From CAVQGM01 sp963712065 (GTDB lineage: Bacteria; Actinomycetota; Acidimicrobiia; Acidimicrobiales; Acidimicrobilacustridaceae): a stretch of DNA of 64,000 nt. The notes below the pieces were generated by a model. It was given only the letters and a program-made list of their open reading frames with translations, did not search any database and was not told where the DNA came from. The stretch lies in contig CAVQGM010000001.1 in assembly GCA_963712065.1 (NCBI GenBank), positions 1,426,001-1,490,000 on the forward strand, written 5' to 3'. The translations under genes were made by a program, and so were the position numbers. Position 1 is the stretch's first letter. Every line of letters starts with the position of its first letter. Shown piece after piece: positions 50,770 to 64,000 of the stretch.

Positions 50770-51718
50770 GCAGGGCGACGGTCGTGGCGTCGAGGTCGGC
50801 GAGCCGCGCCTCGACCGAGCGGCACGCGGCGCGGGCGACGTCGGGCGCCGGCCCGTGGTCGAGGAGGTCGGCCCCGAAGCGTTCGACGTCGTCGGGCGTG
50901 GGGGAGAGGTCGAGCACCTTCGTCCCGCGGCCCTCGACGCGACCGAGCTCCCAGCGGAGCAGGCCGGCGGCCACGGCCCGAACCGCCCGGCGGGGCGACC
51001 ACGGGGGATCGGCGGGCACGGTCGACATGGGGCTGATGCACACGGCGAGGTCGAAGCCGAGACCGGCGACCAGGTCGAGGTTCGACACCGAGTGGATCCC
51101 GCCGTCGACGTGGTCGACGCCGCCGATCGACACCGGGGCGAAGTAGCCGCACACCGCGGAGGAGGCCTCGACCGCGGTCGCCAGGTCGGGGGTCACCACG
51201 TCGTCGCGCCCGAACACCACCCGCCGGCCGTCGCGCACGCGGGCCGCGCAGATCCACAGCGCGTCGTCGGGCCACCGGTCGCCCACCAGGGCGCGGATCC
51301 GCCGTCCCACCACCCCGGTCGGGTGGGACCCGCGCGGGAGCCAACCGGCGACGGCCAGCATCGGGCGCACCGGACCCCGCTGCAGGACGGCCGGGGCCAC
51401 CAGCCAGGGGGCGAGGGGGATGGGGATGCCGCGCAGCTCGGGCGGGCCCGGCAGTCGCAGGGGGTCCTCGGGGAGGTCCCGGGCCAGCGTCCGGCCCTCG
51501 TCCGAGAGGGGCTCGGCGAGCACCCGCGCCTCGAGGTCGCGCGCCGCGAAGCCGATCCGCAGCATCGACCCGATGGTCGCGCCGGCGGAGGTGCCGACGA
51601 TCAGCCCGGCCCGGCGCGGGTCCCAGCCGGTGACGGCGTGGACGGCGGCGAGGGCACCCGCCTCGTAGGCGCCGCCCACGACGCCGCCGGCACCGAGGAC
51701 GAGGGCGATGGACGGCAC
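50741..51718 (-). CDS. Patatin-like phospholipase
   Basis: 325 residues. The oxyanion motif is ALVLGAGGVVGGAYEAGAL, the nucleophile Ser is in IVGTSAGATIGSMLR (GxSxG) and the catalytic Asp in GVDHVDGGIHS (DGG). The Ser-Asp dyad is complete, so lipid acyl hydrolase activity is likely. No signal peptide is evident. It converges with znuC, sharing 29 bases. Confidence 0.92.
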   Translation of the reverse strand: MPSIALVLGAGGVVGGAYEAGALAAVHAVTGWDPRRAGLIVGTSAGATIGSMLRIGFAARDLEARVLAEPLSDEGRTLARDLPEDPLRLPGPPELRGIPIPLAPWLVAPAVLQRGPVRPMLAVAGWLPRGSHPTGVVGRRIRALVGDRWPDDALWICAARVRDGRRVVFGRDDVVTPDLATAVEASSAVCGYFAPVSIGGVDHVDGGIHSVSNLDLVAGLGFDLAVCISPMSTVPADPPWSPRRAVRAVAAGLLRWELGRVEGRGTKVLDLSPTPDDVERFGADLLDHGPAPDVARAACRSVEARLADLDATTVALLSATAAGHA

Positions 51719-51778
51719 CGGCCGATCATCTCATCGTCGGCGGCGACGGCGCGTCGACACCGCGCCGGGCGACGGTGG

Positions 51779-52603
51779 TCAGTACCTGAGGTCGGCGGCG
51801 ATGCCGTAGTGGTCGCTCGGCACCACACCGTCGACGGCGTCGACCCCGACGAGCCGGGCACCGACGCAGTGGCCGCGACCGCCCGCCTTCGGGAACCCGG
51901 TCAGCACGTAGTCGATGCGGCGCTCGGGCTCGAGCCAGTCGCGTGCGTAGGGGTTGGCGTTCGACCACGTGCACCCGTCGCCCTCGCCGGCCATCGACCA
52001 CGCGTCCCAGAACACGAGCGGCGGCACGGGCACGGCCGCCCTCCCGACCAACATGCGGATCTCGTCGCTGTCGGGGTCGGCGTTGAAGTCGCCGCAGAGC
52101 ACGGGCGGGAAGGACCGGTCCGGGGCCTCGGCGACGAACCGACAGATCTCACGCACCTGGTCCTGGCGGATGGAGGAGTGGTCGGCCCGCCAGTGCAGGT
52201 GCGTGCAGAACACCTGCAGCGGTCCTCGGGGTCCGTCGACGTCGGCCCGCAGCACCAGGCGGAACTCCTCGAGCTCGGGCGGCGACGGCAGCGGGCGCCG
52301 GTCGCTGCCGACGATCGGCCACCGGCTGGTGACGGCGTTGCCGAACCCGACCCCGTCGAGGTCGACGCCGACCGCCTCGACCACCTCGTGGCCCAGGGCG
52401 TCGGCGACGGTGGCCGCCGACGAGCGGCCGTCGGCGCTCCACACCTCCTGGAGGCACACGACGTCGGGATCGAGGCGACGCAACGTCTCCACGATCGCCG
52501 GGAGGCGCTCCTCCCAGGGGCCGTACCGCCACCACAGGTTCCAGGTCGCGACCCGGACGGTGCTGGTGACCAGGTCCCCGAACGAGGTGTCGGTGTGGCT
52601 CAT
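51779..52603 (-). CDS. Endonuclease/exonuclease/phosphatase family protein
   Basis: 274 residues from ATG 52603. RVATWNLWWRYGPWEERLPA and LDPDVVCLQEVWSA provide the Asn and Glu metal site, FCTHLHWRADHSS the catalytic His, PPVLCGDFNADPDSDEI the Asp-x-Asn pair and VVPSDHYGIAADLRY the terminal SDH motif. All catalytic positions are present, so it is an active phosphodiesterase or nuclease-fold enzyme; substrate could be DNA, a phospholipid or an inositol phosphate. Confidence 0.92.
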   Translation of the reverse strand: MSHTDTSFGDLVTSTVRVATWNLWWRYGPWEERLPAIVETLRRLDPDVVCLQEVWSADGRSSAATVADALGHEVVEAVGVDLDGVGFGNAVTSRWPIVGSDRRPLPSPPELEEFRLVLRADVDGPRGPLQVFCTHLHWRADHSSIRQDQVREICRFVAEAPDRSFPPVLCGDFNADPDSDEIRMLVGRAAVPVPPLVFWDAWSMAGEGDGCTWSNANPYARDWLEPERRIDYVLTGFPKAGGRGHCVGARLVGVDAVDGVVPSDHYGIAADLRY

Positions 52604-52744
52604 CGGGTCATCGTCGCACGCCGGACCGGGGCGGGAGCGGGGCCCCCGGCGGCTACGATGATCCATCCCCCGAGCCGGGGGTGAGGGGGCAGCGGGCCAC
52701 GGACGGTTCGCGTCGCCCACCCCCCGGGTGCAGCAAGGAGCCCG

Positions 52745-54883
52745 ATGTCCTCCCATCCCGATCTCGAGGCCGAGCAGGCGTACATCGACCACGCCTACGG
52801 CTGCGTGGAGGCCACCCGGCGGGCGGCGGCCAAGATGACCACGATGGTCGAGGTCGGCCGGGGGGGCACCGAGCAGGCCCGGTTCGAGCGCGACGTCATC
52901 TGGGACACCATGATCCACCGCCTGGCCCAGCTCGACCTGGGAGAGGCGGCGCTCTGCTTCGGCCGGATCGACACGGCCGAGCGCGGCGACGACACCAGCG
53001 CGGGGAACGGCAACGGCCCGGGGGGCGACCGCTTCTACATCGGTCGCATCGCGGTGAGCGACGAGCACCAGGAGCCGGTCATCGTCGACTGGCGGGCGCC
53101 GGTCGCCGAGCCCTTCTACCGGGCGACCGGTCGGGCGCCGATGGGCCTCGTCCGGCGCCGCCACTTCGCCACCCGCGGCCGCACGCTGCTCGGCATCGAA
53201 GACGAGTTGTTCGGCGACGCCGTGACCGCCCTCGGCCTCGAGGACTCGGCGGCGGTCGACCGCGCCGTGTCCGGGTACGGCTCGCTCATCTCGGCGCTCG
53301 AGACGGCCCGCACGGGCCGGCTCACCGACATCGTCGCCACCATCCAGGGCGAGCAGGACGAGGTCATCCGCGCCGAGCTCCCGGGCGTGCTCGTGGTGCA
53401 GGGCGGCCCCGGCACCGGCAAGACCGTCGTCGCGCTCCACCGGGCCGCCTACCTGCTGTACACGTACCGCTTCCCCCTCGAGGGCCAGGGTGTCCTCGTC
53501 ATCGGTCCCAACCGGTTGTTCCTCGGGTACATCGAGCAGGTGCTGCCGTCGCTCGGCGAGGCCGGGGTCGAGTTGGCCGTGCTCGGCGACCTCGTGCCCG
53601 ACGTGCGGGTCAACGGCTACGACACCGGCCTCACGGCGAGGGTGAAGGGCGACCCGCGGATGGCCGAGGTGATCGCCCGGGCGATCCGCGACCGCGAGCG
53701 GTCCCTCCGCCGCGACCTGGTCGTCGGCTACGGCCTCCAGCACCTGCGGTTGTCCGTGGCCCAGAGCCGCCGCATCGTCGACGACGCCCGTCGCCGGTAC
53801 CGTCGCCACAACGCCGCCCGCCGGTTCGTCGAGGGCGAGGTGTACGCCGCGCTCGCCCGCAGCGGTCGCGGCGACGTGGCCCCCGGCGAGGTGCGCGAGC
53901 GGTTGCGCCAGGACCCCTCGCTGCGCGAGGCCCTCGAGCGGATGTGGCCGGTCCTCACCCCCGCCCAGCTGCTGCACGACCTGTTCGGCGCCCCGTCCCT
54001 GCTGCGCAGCGCCGGCCGTGGGGTGCTCGACGCCGCCGAGGTCGAGGCCCTCCGGCGCCCCCGGTCCGCCCACGTCGCCGACGTCGTGTTCACCGCCGAC
54101 GACGCGCCCCTGCTCGACGAGGCGCGGGCCCGGCTCGGGCCGAAGCCCCGTCGCAAGAAGCCGGGCGAGCCGGCCGACGACGACGAGATCCGCACCTACG
54201 GGCACCTCGTCGTCGACGAGGCCCAGGACCTGTCGCCCATGCAGTTGCGGATGCTCGAGCGTCGGTCGCTCAACGGGTCGATGACCATCGTCGGCGACAT
54301 CGCCCAGGCCACCGGGCAGTGGGCCCACGCGTCGTGGGACGAGGTCCTCGCCCACCTCCCGCAGAAGAAGCCGGCTCGGCGAGCCGAGCTCACCCTCGGG
54401 TACCGGCTGCCGGCGCCCAACATGGCCCTGGCGGCACGCGTGCTGCGCGTCGCCGCGCCCGAGCTCACGCCGCCCCGATCGATCCGCGAGGACGGTCCGC
54501 CGCCCACCATCGTCCGCGTCGACGAGGCCGGGCTGGCGGCCGCCGTGGTGGCGGCCACGCTCGACGAGCTGGCCGCGGTCGACCCCGGCCAGGTGGCCGT
54601 CGTGTGCCCCGACTCGCTGGTGCAGCCAGTCGTCGACGCCCTCACCGCCGCCGGTGTCGACCACGGCCGGGCCACCCGTCACGGCCTCGACCAGCAGGTG
54701 ACCGTCGTCCCCGTCCACCTCGTCAAGGGCCTCGAGCTCGACGCCAGCGTCGTGGTCGAGCCGGCCGCCATCGTCGACGAGGAGGCCCAGGGCCTGCGGG
54801 CGCTGTACGTCGCCCTCACCCGCGCCACCAAGCGGCTGGCGCTGGTGCACGCCCGCCCCCTCCCCGAGGTCCTGCGGGAGTAG
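52745..54883 (+). CDS. helD: HelD-type SF1 ATPase (RNA polymerase-associated)
   Basis: 712 residues. The N-terminal long helix (LEAEQAYIDHAYGCVEATRR) that inserts into RNA polymerase channels is followed by DWRAPVAEPFYRATGRAP and Walker A in VVQGGPGTGKTVVALHRAAY. HLVVDEAQDLSPMQLRML is Walker B, TIVGDIAQATGQWAHASWDE motif III and VHLVKGLELDASVVVEPAAI and YVALTRATKRLALVH motifs V-VI. Actinobacterial HelD recycles stalled RNA polymerase and can confer rifampicin tolerance. It stands 3 bases before an iron ABC gene start. Confidence 0.92.
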   Translation: MSSHPDLEAEQAYIDHAYGCVEATRRAAAKMTTMVEVGRGGTEQARFERDVIWDTMIHRLAQLDLGEAALCFGRIDTAERGDDTSAGNGNGPGGDRFYIGRIAVSDEHQEPVIVDWRAPVAEPFYRATGRAPMGLVRRRHFATRGRTLLGIEDELFGDAVTALGLEDSAAVDRAVSGYGSLISALETARTGRLTDIVATIQGEQDEVIRAELPGVLVVQGGPGTGKTVVALHRAAYLLYTYRFPLEGQGVLVIGPNRLFLGYIEQVLPSLGEAGVELAVLGDLVPDVRVNGYDTGLTARVKGDPRMAEVIARAIRDRERSLRRDLVVGYGLQHLRLSVAQSRRIVDDARRRYRRHNAARRFVEGEVYAALARSGRGDVAPGEVRERLRQDPSLREALERMWPVLTPAQLLHDLFGAPSLLRSAGRGVLDAAEVEALRRPRSAHVADVVFTADDAPLLDEARARLGPKPRRKKPGEPADDDEIRTYGHLVVDEAQDLSPMQLRMLERRSLNGSMTIVGDIAQATGQWAHASWDEVLAHLPQKKPARRAELTLGYRLPAPNMALAARVLRVAAPELTPPRSIREDGPPPTIVRVDEAGLAAAVVAATLDELAAVDPGQVAVVCPDSLVQPVVDALTAAGVDHGRATRHGLDQQVTVVPVHLVKGLELDASVVVEPAAIVDEEAQGLRALYVALTRATKRLALVHARPLPEVLRE

Positions 54884-54886
54884 CCG

Positions 54887-55963
54887 GTGGCCGTCTCCCC
54901 GCTCGCCGCGGTCGAACCGCAGGCCGTCTCCGTCACCGGCATCAGCAAGGCCTTCGCCGGCACCCCGGTGCTGGTCGACGTGTCGGTGTCGGTCGCGCCG
55001 GGCGCCATGGTCGCCCTCCTCGGCCCGAGCGGCTGCGGCAAGACCACGCTGCTGCGCATCATCGCCGGCCTCGAGACGCCCGACGCCGGCGAGGTCACGG
55101 TCGGCGACCGGTTGCTCACCGGCCCGTCCACCCGCGTCCCGCCGGAGAAGCGGCGGGTCGGGATGGTGTTCCAGGACTGGGCGCTGTTCCCCCATCTGAG
55201 CGTCGCTCGCAACGTCGGGTACGGCCTGCCCCGGGTCGACCGGGTCGAGCGGGCCCGCCGGGTCGCGGAGGCGCTCGAGCTGGTCGGCCTGAGCGGCCTG
55301 GGCGACCGTCAGCCCGGCACCCTGTCCGGTGGCCAGCAGCAGCGGGTGGCCCTCGCCCGGGCCCTCGCGCCGGAGCCCTCGGTGCTGCTGCTCGACGAGC
55401 CGTTCTCGAACCTCGACACCACCCTGCGGGTGCAGGTCCGCACCGAGGTGCACCGGCTCCTCGTCGAGCTCGGGGTCACCACCATCTTCGTCACCCACGA
55501 CCAGGAGGAGGCGTTCGTGCTCGGCGACGAGGTGGCGGTGATGGACGCCGGGCGGGTGGTGCAGCAGGCCACGCCGGCCGACCTGTACCGGACGCCGGCC
55601 ACGCCGTGGGTGGCCGGGTTCGTGGGGGACGCCAACCTGGTGCCGGGCCGGGCGTCCGGTGGCTCGGCCCGCACGGCCCTCGCCGAGGTGCCGCTCACGG
55701 CCGCGCCCTCGGCGACGGGCCCCGTGCCCGAGGGCGAGGTGCTCGTGCTCGTGCGCCCCGAGGAGCTCGCCCTCGACGCGGGTGGCGACGCCTCGGTCGA
55801 GCTGGTGGAGTTCTACGGGCACGACACCGTCTACGTCGTCCGGCTCACCGACGGGGTGTCGGTGCGGGTCCGCCAGGGCTCGGCCCCGCGGTTCGCCCGG
55901 GGCGACGCCGTGACGGCGCGGTACGCCGGCCCGCCCACGGTCGCCTACCCCGCCGGATGTTAG
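54887..55963 (+). CDS. Ferric iron ABC transporter ATP-binding protein
   Basis: 358 residues from GTG 54887. Walker A LLGPSGCGKTTLLRIIAGLE, Q-loop VFQDWALFPH, signature LSGGQQQRVALARALAPEP, Walker B LLLDEPFSNLDTT and H-loop VTHDQEEAF are all present, with a TOBE-like C-terminal domain from residue ~240. It is of the FbpC/AfuC group. The gene overlaps a DtxR-like box at its 3' end and is followed by an iron-binding protein and a two-fold permease. Confidence 0.92.
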   Translation: MAVSPLAAVEPQAVSVTGISKAFAGTPVLVDVSVSVAPGAMVALLGPSGCGKTTLLRIIAGLETPDAGEVTVGDRLLTGPSTRVPPEKRRVGMVFQDWALFPHLSVARNVGYGLPRVDRVERARRVAEALELVGLSGLGDRQPGTLSGGQQQRVALARALAPEPSVLLLDEPFSNLDTTLRVQVRTEVHRLLVELGVTTIFVTHDQEEAFVLGDEVAVMDAGRVVQQATPADLYRTPATPWVAGFVGDANLVPGRASGGSARTALAEVPLTAAPSATGPVPEGEVLVLVRPEELALDAGGDASVELVEFYGHDTVYVVRLTDGVSVRVRQGSAPRFARGDAVTARYAGPPTVAYPAGC

Positions 55964-55976
55964 GTGCGCTTTACTT
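55960..55976 (+). promoter_or_regulatory. DtxR/IdeR-like iron box upstream of the iron-binding protein gene
   Basis: TTAGGTGCGCTTTACTT agrees at 12 of 17 to 19 positions with the DtxR/IdeR consensus TTAGGTTAGCCTAACCTAA, including the TTAGGT half-site. It overlaps the stop of the ATPase gene and lies ~30 bases ahead of the substrate-binding protein start at 56007. A DtxR-family gene is nearby at 58742-59410. Confidence 0.5.
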
Positions 55977-56006
55977 CCGGAGGTCGGGGTAGCTAAAGTC
56001 CGGGAC

Positions 56007-57050
56007 GTGGATGCCTCCCCGACCTCCCGTCCCCGCACCGCCCGGATCCGCCTGGCGCTCCCCGTCGTGGTGGTGGCCCTGCTGGTCGGATCGCTGACCG
56101 CCTGCTCGAGCGGTGACGACGAGACCCTGACCGTGTACTCCGGGCGGTCCGAGGAGCTCATCCAGCCCCTCCTCGACCGGTTCAGCGAGGAGACCGGCAT
56201 CGAGGTCGACGTGAAGTACGGCGACTCGGCCGAGCTGGCCCTGCTGATCGAGCAGGAGGGCGACAGCTCGCCCGCCGACGTGTTCATCTCCCAGAGCCCC
56301 GGGGCGACGAGCTACCTCGACGGGCTCGGCCGCCTCGACGCGCTCCCCGCCGAGGTCCTCGACCGGGTGCCCGAAGGGGAGCGCTCCGCCGCCGGGTCGT
56401 GGGTCGGCCTGACCGGCCGGGTGCGGGTGCTCGTCTACGACACCGACCAGGTCGACCCGACGACGATCCCGCCGTCGGTGCTCGACCTCACCGACCCCGC
56501 CTACCGCGGCCAGGTCGCCGTGGCCCCCTCCAACGGCTCGTTCCAGGACTTCGTCAGCGCCATGCGGGCCGAGCTCGGCGACGACGTGGCCCAGCAGTGG
56601 CTCGACGGCATGGCCGCCAACGACTCGCCCGTCTACGCCAACAACGTGGCCATCGTCGAAGCCGTCGGCCGCGGCGAGGTGCCGATGGGGCTCGTCAACC
56701 ACTACTACAACGAGCGGGCCAAGGCCGAGGACCCGGCGGTCGACAGCGAGAACCACCTCTTCCCCGACGGCGACGTCGGCTCGCTGCTCATCGTCAGTGC
56801 CGGCGGCGTCGTCGGCACGAGCGACGCGACCGAGGACGCGCAGCAGCTGCTGGCGTTCCTCCTGACCGACGACTCGCAGCGGTACTTCGCCGACGAGACC
56901 CTCGAGTACCCGCTCGTGGCCGACGTGCCCCCGGCCGCCGACCTCCCGCCCCTCGCCACGCTCGACGTCGACACCGTGGACTTCGACCAGTTGGGCGGCG
57001 ATCTCGCCGGCACCATCGAGATGATCCGCCAGAGTGGCATCGACGACTAG
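56007..57050 (+). CDS. Ferric iron ABC transporter substrate-binding lipoprotein
   Basis: 347 residues from GTG 56007. VVVALLVGSLTAC is the lipobox; the mature domain begins with DETLTVYSGRSEELIQPLLD and contains VDVKYGDSAELALLIEQEGD. The paired Tyr iron ligands of FbpA are in LVNHYYNERAKAE. The YSGRSE start is typical of ferric-binding proteins. The gene is preceded by the DtxR-like box and overlaps the permease start by 17 bases. Confidence 0.93.
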   Translation: MDASPTSRPRTARIRLALPVVVVALLVGSLTACSSGDDETLTVYSGRSEELIQPLLDRFSEETGIEVDVKYGDSAELALLIEQEGDSSPADVFISQSPGATSYLDGLGRLDALPAEVLDRVPEGERSAAGSWVGLTGRVRVLVYDTDQVDPTTIPPSVLDLTDPAYRGQVAVAPSNGSFQDFVSAMRAELGDDVAQQWLDGMAANDSPVYANNVAIVEAVGRGEVPMGLVNHYYNERAKAEDPAVDSENHLFPDGDVGSLLIVSAGGVVGTSDATEDAQQLLAFLLTDDSQRYFADETLEYPLVADVPPAADLPPLATLDVDTVDFDQLGGDLAGTIEMIRQSGIDD

Positions 57051-58719
57051 CGCGCCGCCCCCGGGGGCGCACGCACCGGCCACCGCCGAGCTCGATGCCA
57101 CCGCGCCGGTGCGCCGGCCCGACCCGACCGGGGCCCGACCGACCCTTGGGCTCGTGGTCGTGGCCATGGCGGTCGCCGCCGCCTTCGCCGGGCCGCTCGT
57201 CTACCTGATCTGGCGCAACCTCGACCTCGGCGCCGAGGTCGTCGAGACGTTCACGTCGAGCACCACGCTCGAACCGCTCGGGCGCAGCCTCCTCCTCGGC
57301 ACCGCCGTCGCCGCCTCGGCGGCGGCGGTCGCCACCGCCCTGGCCTGGTGCACCGTGCGCACCGACCTCCCCGGTCGCCGGCTGCTGCGGGTGCTGGCGC
57401 CCCTCCCCCTCGTGCTCCCGTCGTTCGTGGGCGCCACCGCGTTCCTCGCCGCGCTCGCCCCGGGTGGCCTCGTCGCCGAGCTGCTCGCACCCCTCGGCGT
57501 CGATCGCACCCCGAGCCTCGGGGGCTTCTGGGGGGCGTGGCTCGTGCTCACCCTCTTCACCTACCCGTACGTGTACCTGCCGGTCGCCGCCCGGCTCGCC
57601 TCGCTGCCCCCGTCGCTCGAGGAGAGCGCCCGGCTGCTCGGTCGCCACCCCGCGACCGTGTTCCGCACCGTCGTGTGGCCGCAGACCTCCTCGGCGGTGT
57701 GGGCCGGCACGCTGCTCGTGTTCCTCTACACGATCAGCGACTTCGGGGCCGTCGAGCTGATGCGCTACGGCACCCTCACCCGCGAGATCTTCGCCAGCAA
57801 ACTGGTGCCCTCCACCGCCATGCCGCTCGCCCTGGTGCTGGCCGTCGTCGCCCTCGTCGTGGTGGCGGCCGAGCGGCGCGTGAACCGGCGTCGGCTGCGC
57901 ACCGCCACCCTCGCCAACCGCCCCCCGCTGCGCGTGCCCCTCGGGCGCTGGCGCTGGCCGGCCTTCGCCGGGGTCGTCGCCGTGCTGCTCCTCGGCCTCG
58001 TGACGCCGATCGCCGTGCTCGCCTACTGGGCGTGGCGCGGGCTCTCGAGCGGGGGCAGCGGCTCGGTGGCCGTGTCGACCGACCTGGGCGACCTCGTGGC
58101 CCCGGCGGTCAACACCGTGTCGGTGAGCCTCGCCGCCGCGCTCGTGGCCGTGGCCGTGGTGCTGCCGGTCGCGTACCTGACCACTCGCTACCGCAGCCGA
58201 CTGGGAGGGGTGGCCAACACCTTGGTGGTGGGCGGGTTCGCCCTCCCCGGGCTCGTCGTGGCCCTCGCCCTCGTGTTCTGGGTGCTCGGCTCGGACGTGC
58301 TGTCACCGCTGTACCAGACGATCCCCGTGCTGGTGTTCGCCTACGTGGTCCACTTCGGGGCCCAGGCGATGCGCTCCGGGCAGGTCGCGGTCGGGTCGGT
58401 CCCGCCCCGGCTCGACGATGCGGCCCGGATGCTCGGCGCCCGCCGTCCCCGCCGGTTCCGCACCGTCGACGTGCCCCTCATGCTCCCCGGTCTGGCCGCC
58501 GGGGCCGGACTCGTGCTGCTCTCGGCGATGAAGGAGCTCCCGGCCACGCTCCTCCTGGCCCCGCCCGGCTTCCAGACCCTCGCCACCCGGCTGTGGAGCG
58601 CCAACGAGTCGCGCTACTTCGCCCAGGTCGGCCTGGCCGGGCTGCTGCTCGTCGCGCTGTCGGGCGTGCTCACCTGGTTGCTCGTGCTGCGCCACCACGA
58701 GGGCGTGCGCGGCACCTGA
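57034..58719 (+). CDS. Ferric iron ABC transporter permease (fused double permease)
   Basis: 561 residues from GTG 57034 with about 12 helices arranged as two BPD_transp_1 halves. The EAA-type loops are SLEESARLLGRHPATVFRTV (first half) and RLDDAARMLGARRPRRFRTV (second half). This duplicated architecture is that of FbpB/SfuB. The start lies inside the 3' end of the binding-protein gene. It completes ATPase, SBP and permease, likely one regulon. Confidence 0.92.
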   Translation: MASTTSAPPPGAHAPATAELDATAPVRRPDPTGARPTLGLVVVAMAVAAAFAGPLVYLIWRNLDLGAEVVETFTSSTTLEPLGRSLLLGTAVAASAAAVATALAWCTVRTDLPGRRLLRVLAPLPLVLPSFVGATAFLAALAPGGLVAELLAPLGVDRTPSLGGFWGAWLVLTLFTYPYVYLPVAARLASLPPSLEESARLLGRHPATVFRTVVWPQTSSAVWAGTLLVFLYTISDFGAVELMRYGTLTREIFASKLVPSTAMPLALVLAVVALVVVAAERRVNRRRLRTATLANRPPLRVPLGRWRWPAFAGVVAVLLLGLVTPIAVLAYWAWRGLSSGGSGSVAVSTDLGDLVAPAVNTVSVSLAAALVAVAVVLPVAYLTTRYRSRLGGVANTLVVGGFALPGLVVALALVFWVLGSDVLSPLYQTIPVLVFAYVVHFGAQAMRSGQVAVGSVPPRLDDAARMLGARRPRRFRTVDVPLMLPGLAAGAGLVLLSAMKELPATLLLAPPGFQTLATRLWSANESRYFAQVGLAGLLLVALSGVLTWLLVLRHHEGVRGT

Positions 58720-58748
58720 CCCGGCGCTGTCGCCCCGGCGGTCAGGTG
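58713..58748. terminator. Inverted repeat spanning two convergent stop codons
   Basis: CACCTGAC (58713-58720) and GTCAGGTG (58741-58748) pair and include the stop codons of both the iron permease (58717-58719) and the DtxR-family gene (58742-58744). The middle is GC-rich. It may act as a shared bidirectional terminator. Confidence 0.45.
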
Positions 58749-59410
58749 GTGGTGACGAGGATGCGGGTGCTGGCGAACGACCCGATGCCGACGTGCTTGC
58801 CGTCGATCTCGACGGTGGTGGTGCCGTCGGGGCCGGCCGCGGTGACCACGCCCTGGTTCCCGGGCAGCAGCGACGAGCTCTCGAGGAACTCGAGCAGGCC
58901 GGGGGTGAACTCGAGCTCCTCGGGGATCCGGCTCACGGTGAAGCCCGTGCCCACGTCGATGCGGTCGAGGGTGACCGCGTCGGGCGGCGAGTAGTCCGAC
59001 CCCGGGATCGGGTTGCCGTGCGGGCAGGTGGTCGGCTCGCCGAGCACCCGGATCATGGCCGCCTCGACCGGCTCGCTGATCACGTGCTCCCACTTGCCCG
59101 CCTCGCCGTGGGCGTCGGCCCACGACAGGCCGAGGATGTCGGTGAGGAACCGCTCGGCGAGGCGGTGGCGGCGCACCACCCGCTCGGCGAGCACGGCGCC
59201 GTCGTCGGTCAGCCGGATCGAGCGACCGACCTCGACCAGCCCCGCCTTCTCCAGCCGCCGGATCATCTCCGACACCGCCGGGCGGGACACGTCGAGGCGC
59301 TCGGCGATCCGGGCCTGGATGACGTCGACGTCGTCCTCGCGCAGCTCGAAGATGGTCTCGCAGTACTCCTCGAAGGCGGGGTGCCATTCGGGCGTGCGGT
59401 AGGCGACCAT
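58742..59410 (-). CDS. DtxR/MntR-family metal-dependent transcriptional repressor
   Basis: 222 residues from ATG 59410. The N-terminal winged helix is DVDVIQARIAERLDVSRPAV with SEMIRRLEKAGLVEV, the dimer/metal region follows with EHVISEPVEAAMIRVLGEPT and CPHGNPIP (family metal and structural residues), and the C-terminal FeoA/SH3-like domain is VTLDRIDVGTGFTVSRIPEE. It resembles IdeR/DtxR more than the short MntR because of that third domain. It converges with the iron ABC operon and is a good candidate to bind the box at 55960. Confidence 0.93.
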   Translation of the reverse strand: MVAYRTPEWHPAFEEYCETIFELREDDVDVIQARIAERLDVSRPAVSEMIRRLEKAGLVEVGRSIRLTDDGAVLAERVVRRHRLAERFLTDILGLSWADAHGEAGKWEHVISEPVEAAMIRVLGEPTTCPHGNPIPGSDYSPPDAVTLDRIDVGTGFTVSRIPEELEFTPGLLEFLESSSLLPGNQGVVTAAGPDGTTTVEIDGKHVGIGSFASTRILVTTT

Positions 59411-59489
59411 GGCCCGAGTGTACGACCGGGGGGCTCGACGTTCCCCTCCCGCCGCCGAGCCTGTCGGACCCTGCCGATACGGTGACCTG

Positions 59490-64000
<4,511 letters not shown>

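Noticed and set aside
51779..56287. A 1502-residue minus-strand frame
   Set aside because: Only the last 274 codons (51779-52603) have family motifs; the rest mirrors HelD and the iron ATPase on the plus strand and is low-complexity, a by-product of high GC.

Overview
The window is very GC-rich, with many GTG starts, tight ATGA/GTGA junctions and strong G/C preference at third codon positions. Gene content is that of a high-GC Actinomycetota: PAC2 protein, deazaflavin (F420)-dependent and luciferase-like oxidoreductases, class E sortase, HelD, Lhr, a hemE-hemH-hemY block and a DtxR-type metal regulator. I infer a free-living actinobacterium, plausibly class Acidimicrobiia, but no rRNA or tRNA is present to settle this. 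No CRISPR array, prophage, insertion sequence or tRNA was seen.

Layout. 0-5.6 kb: amidase tail, PAC2 protein, a CBS-citrate synthase fusion, a GNAT enzyme, then a patch of small broken genes (MNT nucleotidyltransferase with a stump of its HepT partner, and a DUF1272 gene cut by TGA) and two small membrane proteins. 5.6-10.5 kb: an MprA/MprB-like two-component system, a secreted protein that shares its direct-repeat operator, and an ApbE flavin-transfer/ferric-reductase-like module whose last gene runs into a decayed cyclase-ATPase gene. 11-16 kb: an ArsR/SRPBCC pair with a perfect 18-bp operator, a second cyclase stub, and an HxlR regulator divergent from a frameshifted molybdopterin oxidoreductase. 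16-33 kb: hydrolase, F420-type oxidoreductases, AlkZ-like protein, epoxide hydrolase-like protein, and envelope/glycan genes (PIG-L deacetylase, UPF0104 flippase-like protein, two GT4 glycosyltransferases, PAP2, GtrA, methyltransferases, a six-hairpin-like protein), with TesB, a sugar dehydrogenase and a GH1 glucosidase among them. 33-36.5 kb: two SDRs, Dtd, and an Lnt homologue whose catalytic Cys is Ser. 36.5-39.7 kb: a SCO, CtaG, metal-binding-like lipoprotein and class E sortase operon. 41-44.7 kb: heme genes hemE-hemH-hemY and an esterase.

44.9-47.7 kb holds three tandem secreted DUF4397 proteins, all ending exactly in an Ala-rich linker followed by Pro-x-Phe-Thr-Gly-stop. This is the most unusual protein feature here. 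48-50.8 kb is a zinc ABC transporter under two inverted Zur-like operators; its binding-protein gene is broken by a 20-bp tandem duplication. 50.7-59.4 kb: patatin, exo/endonuclease/phosphatase protein, HelD, a ferric-type ABC transporter with a DtxR-like box, and a DtxR-family regulator. Lhr helicase fills the rest and leaves the window, with a 1-nt frameshift.

The parts share themes: metal homeostasis (zinc, iron, copper for cytochrome oxidase, heme), envelope assembly (lipoprotein acylation, sortase, glycosyl transfer) and local repressors next to their targets. Eight genes are broken by frameshift, deletion or stop codon. Some may be sequencing indels, but the deletions and the exact duplication look like real sequence changes.
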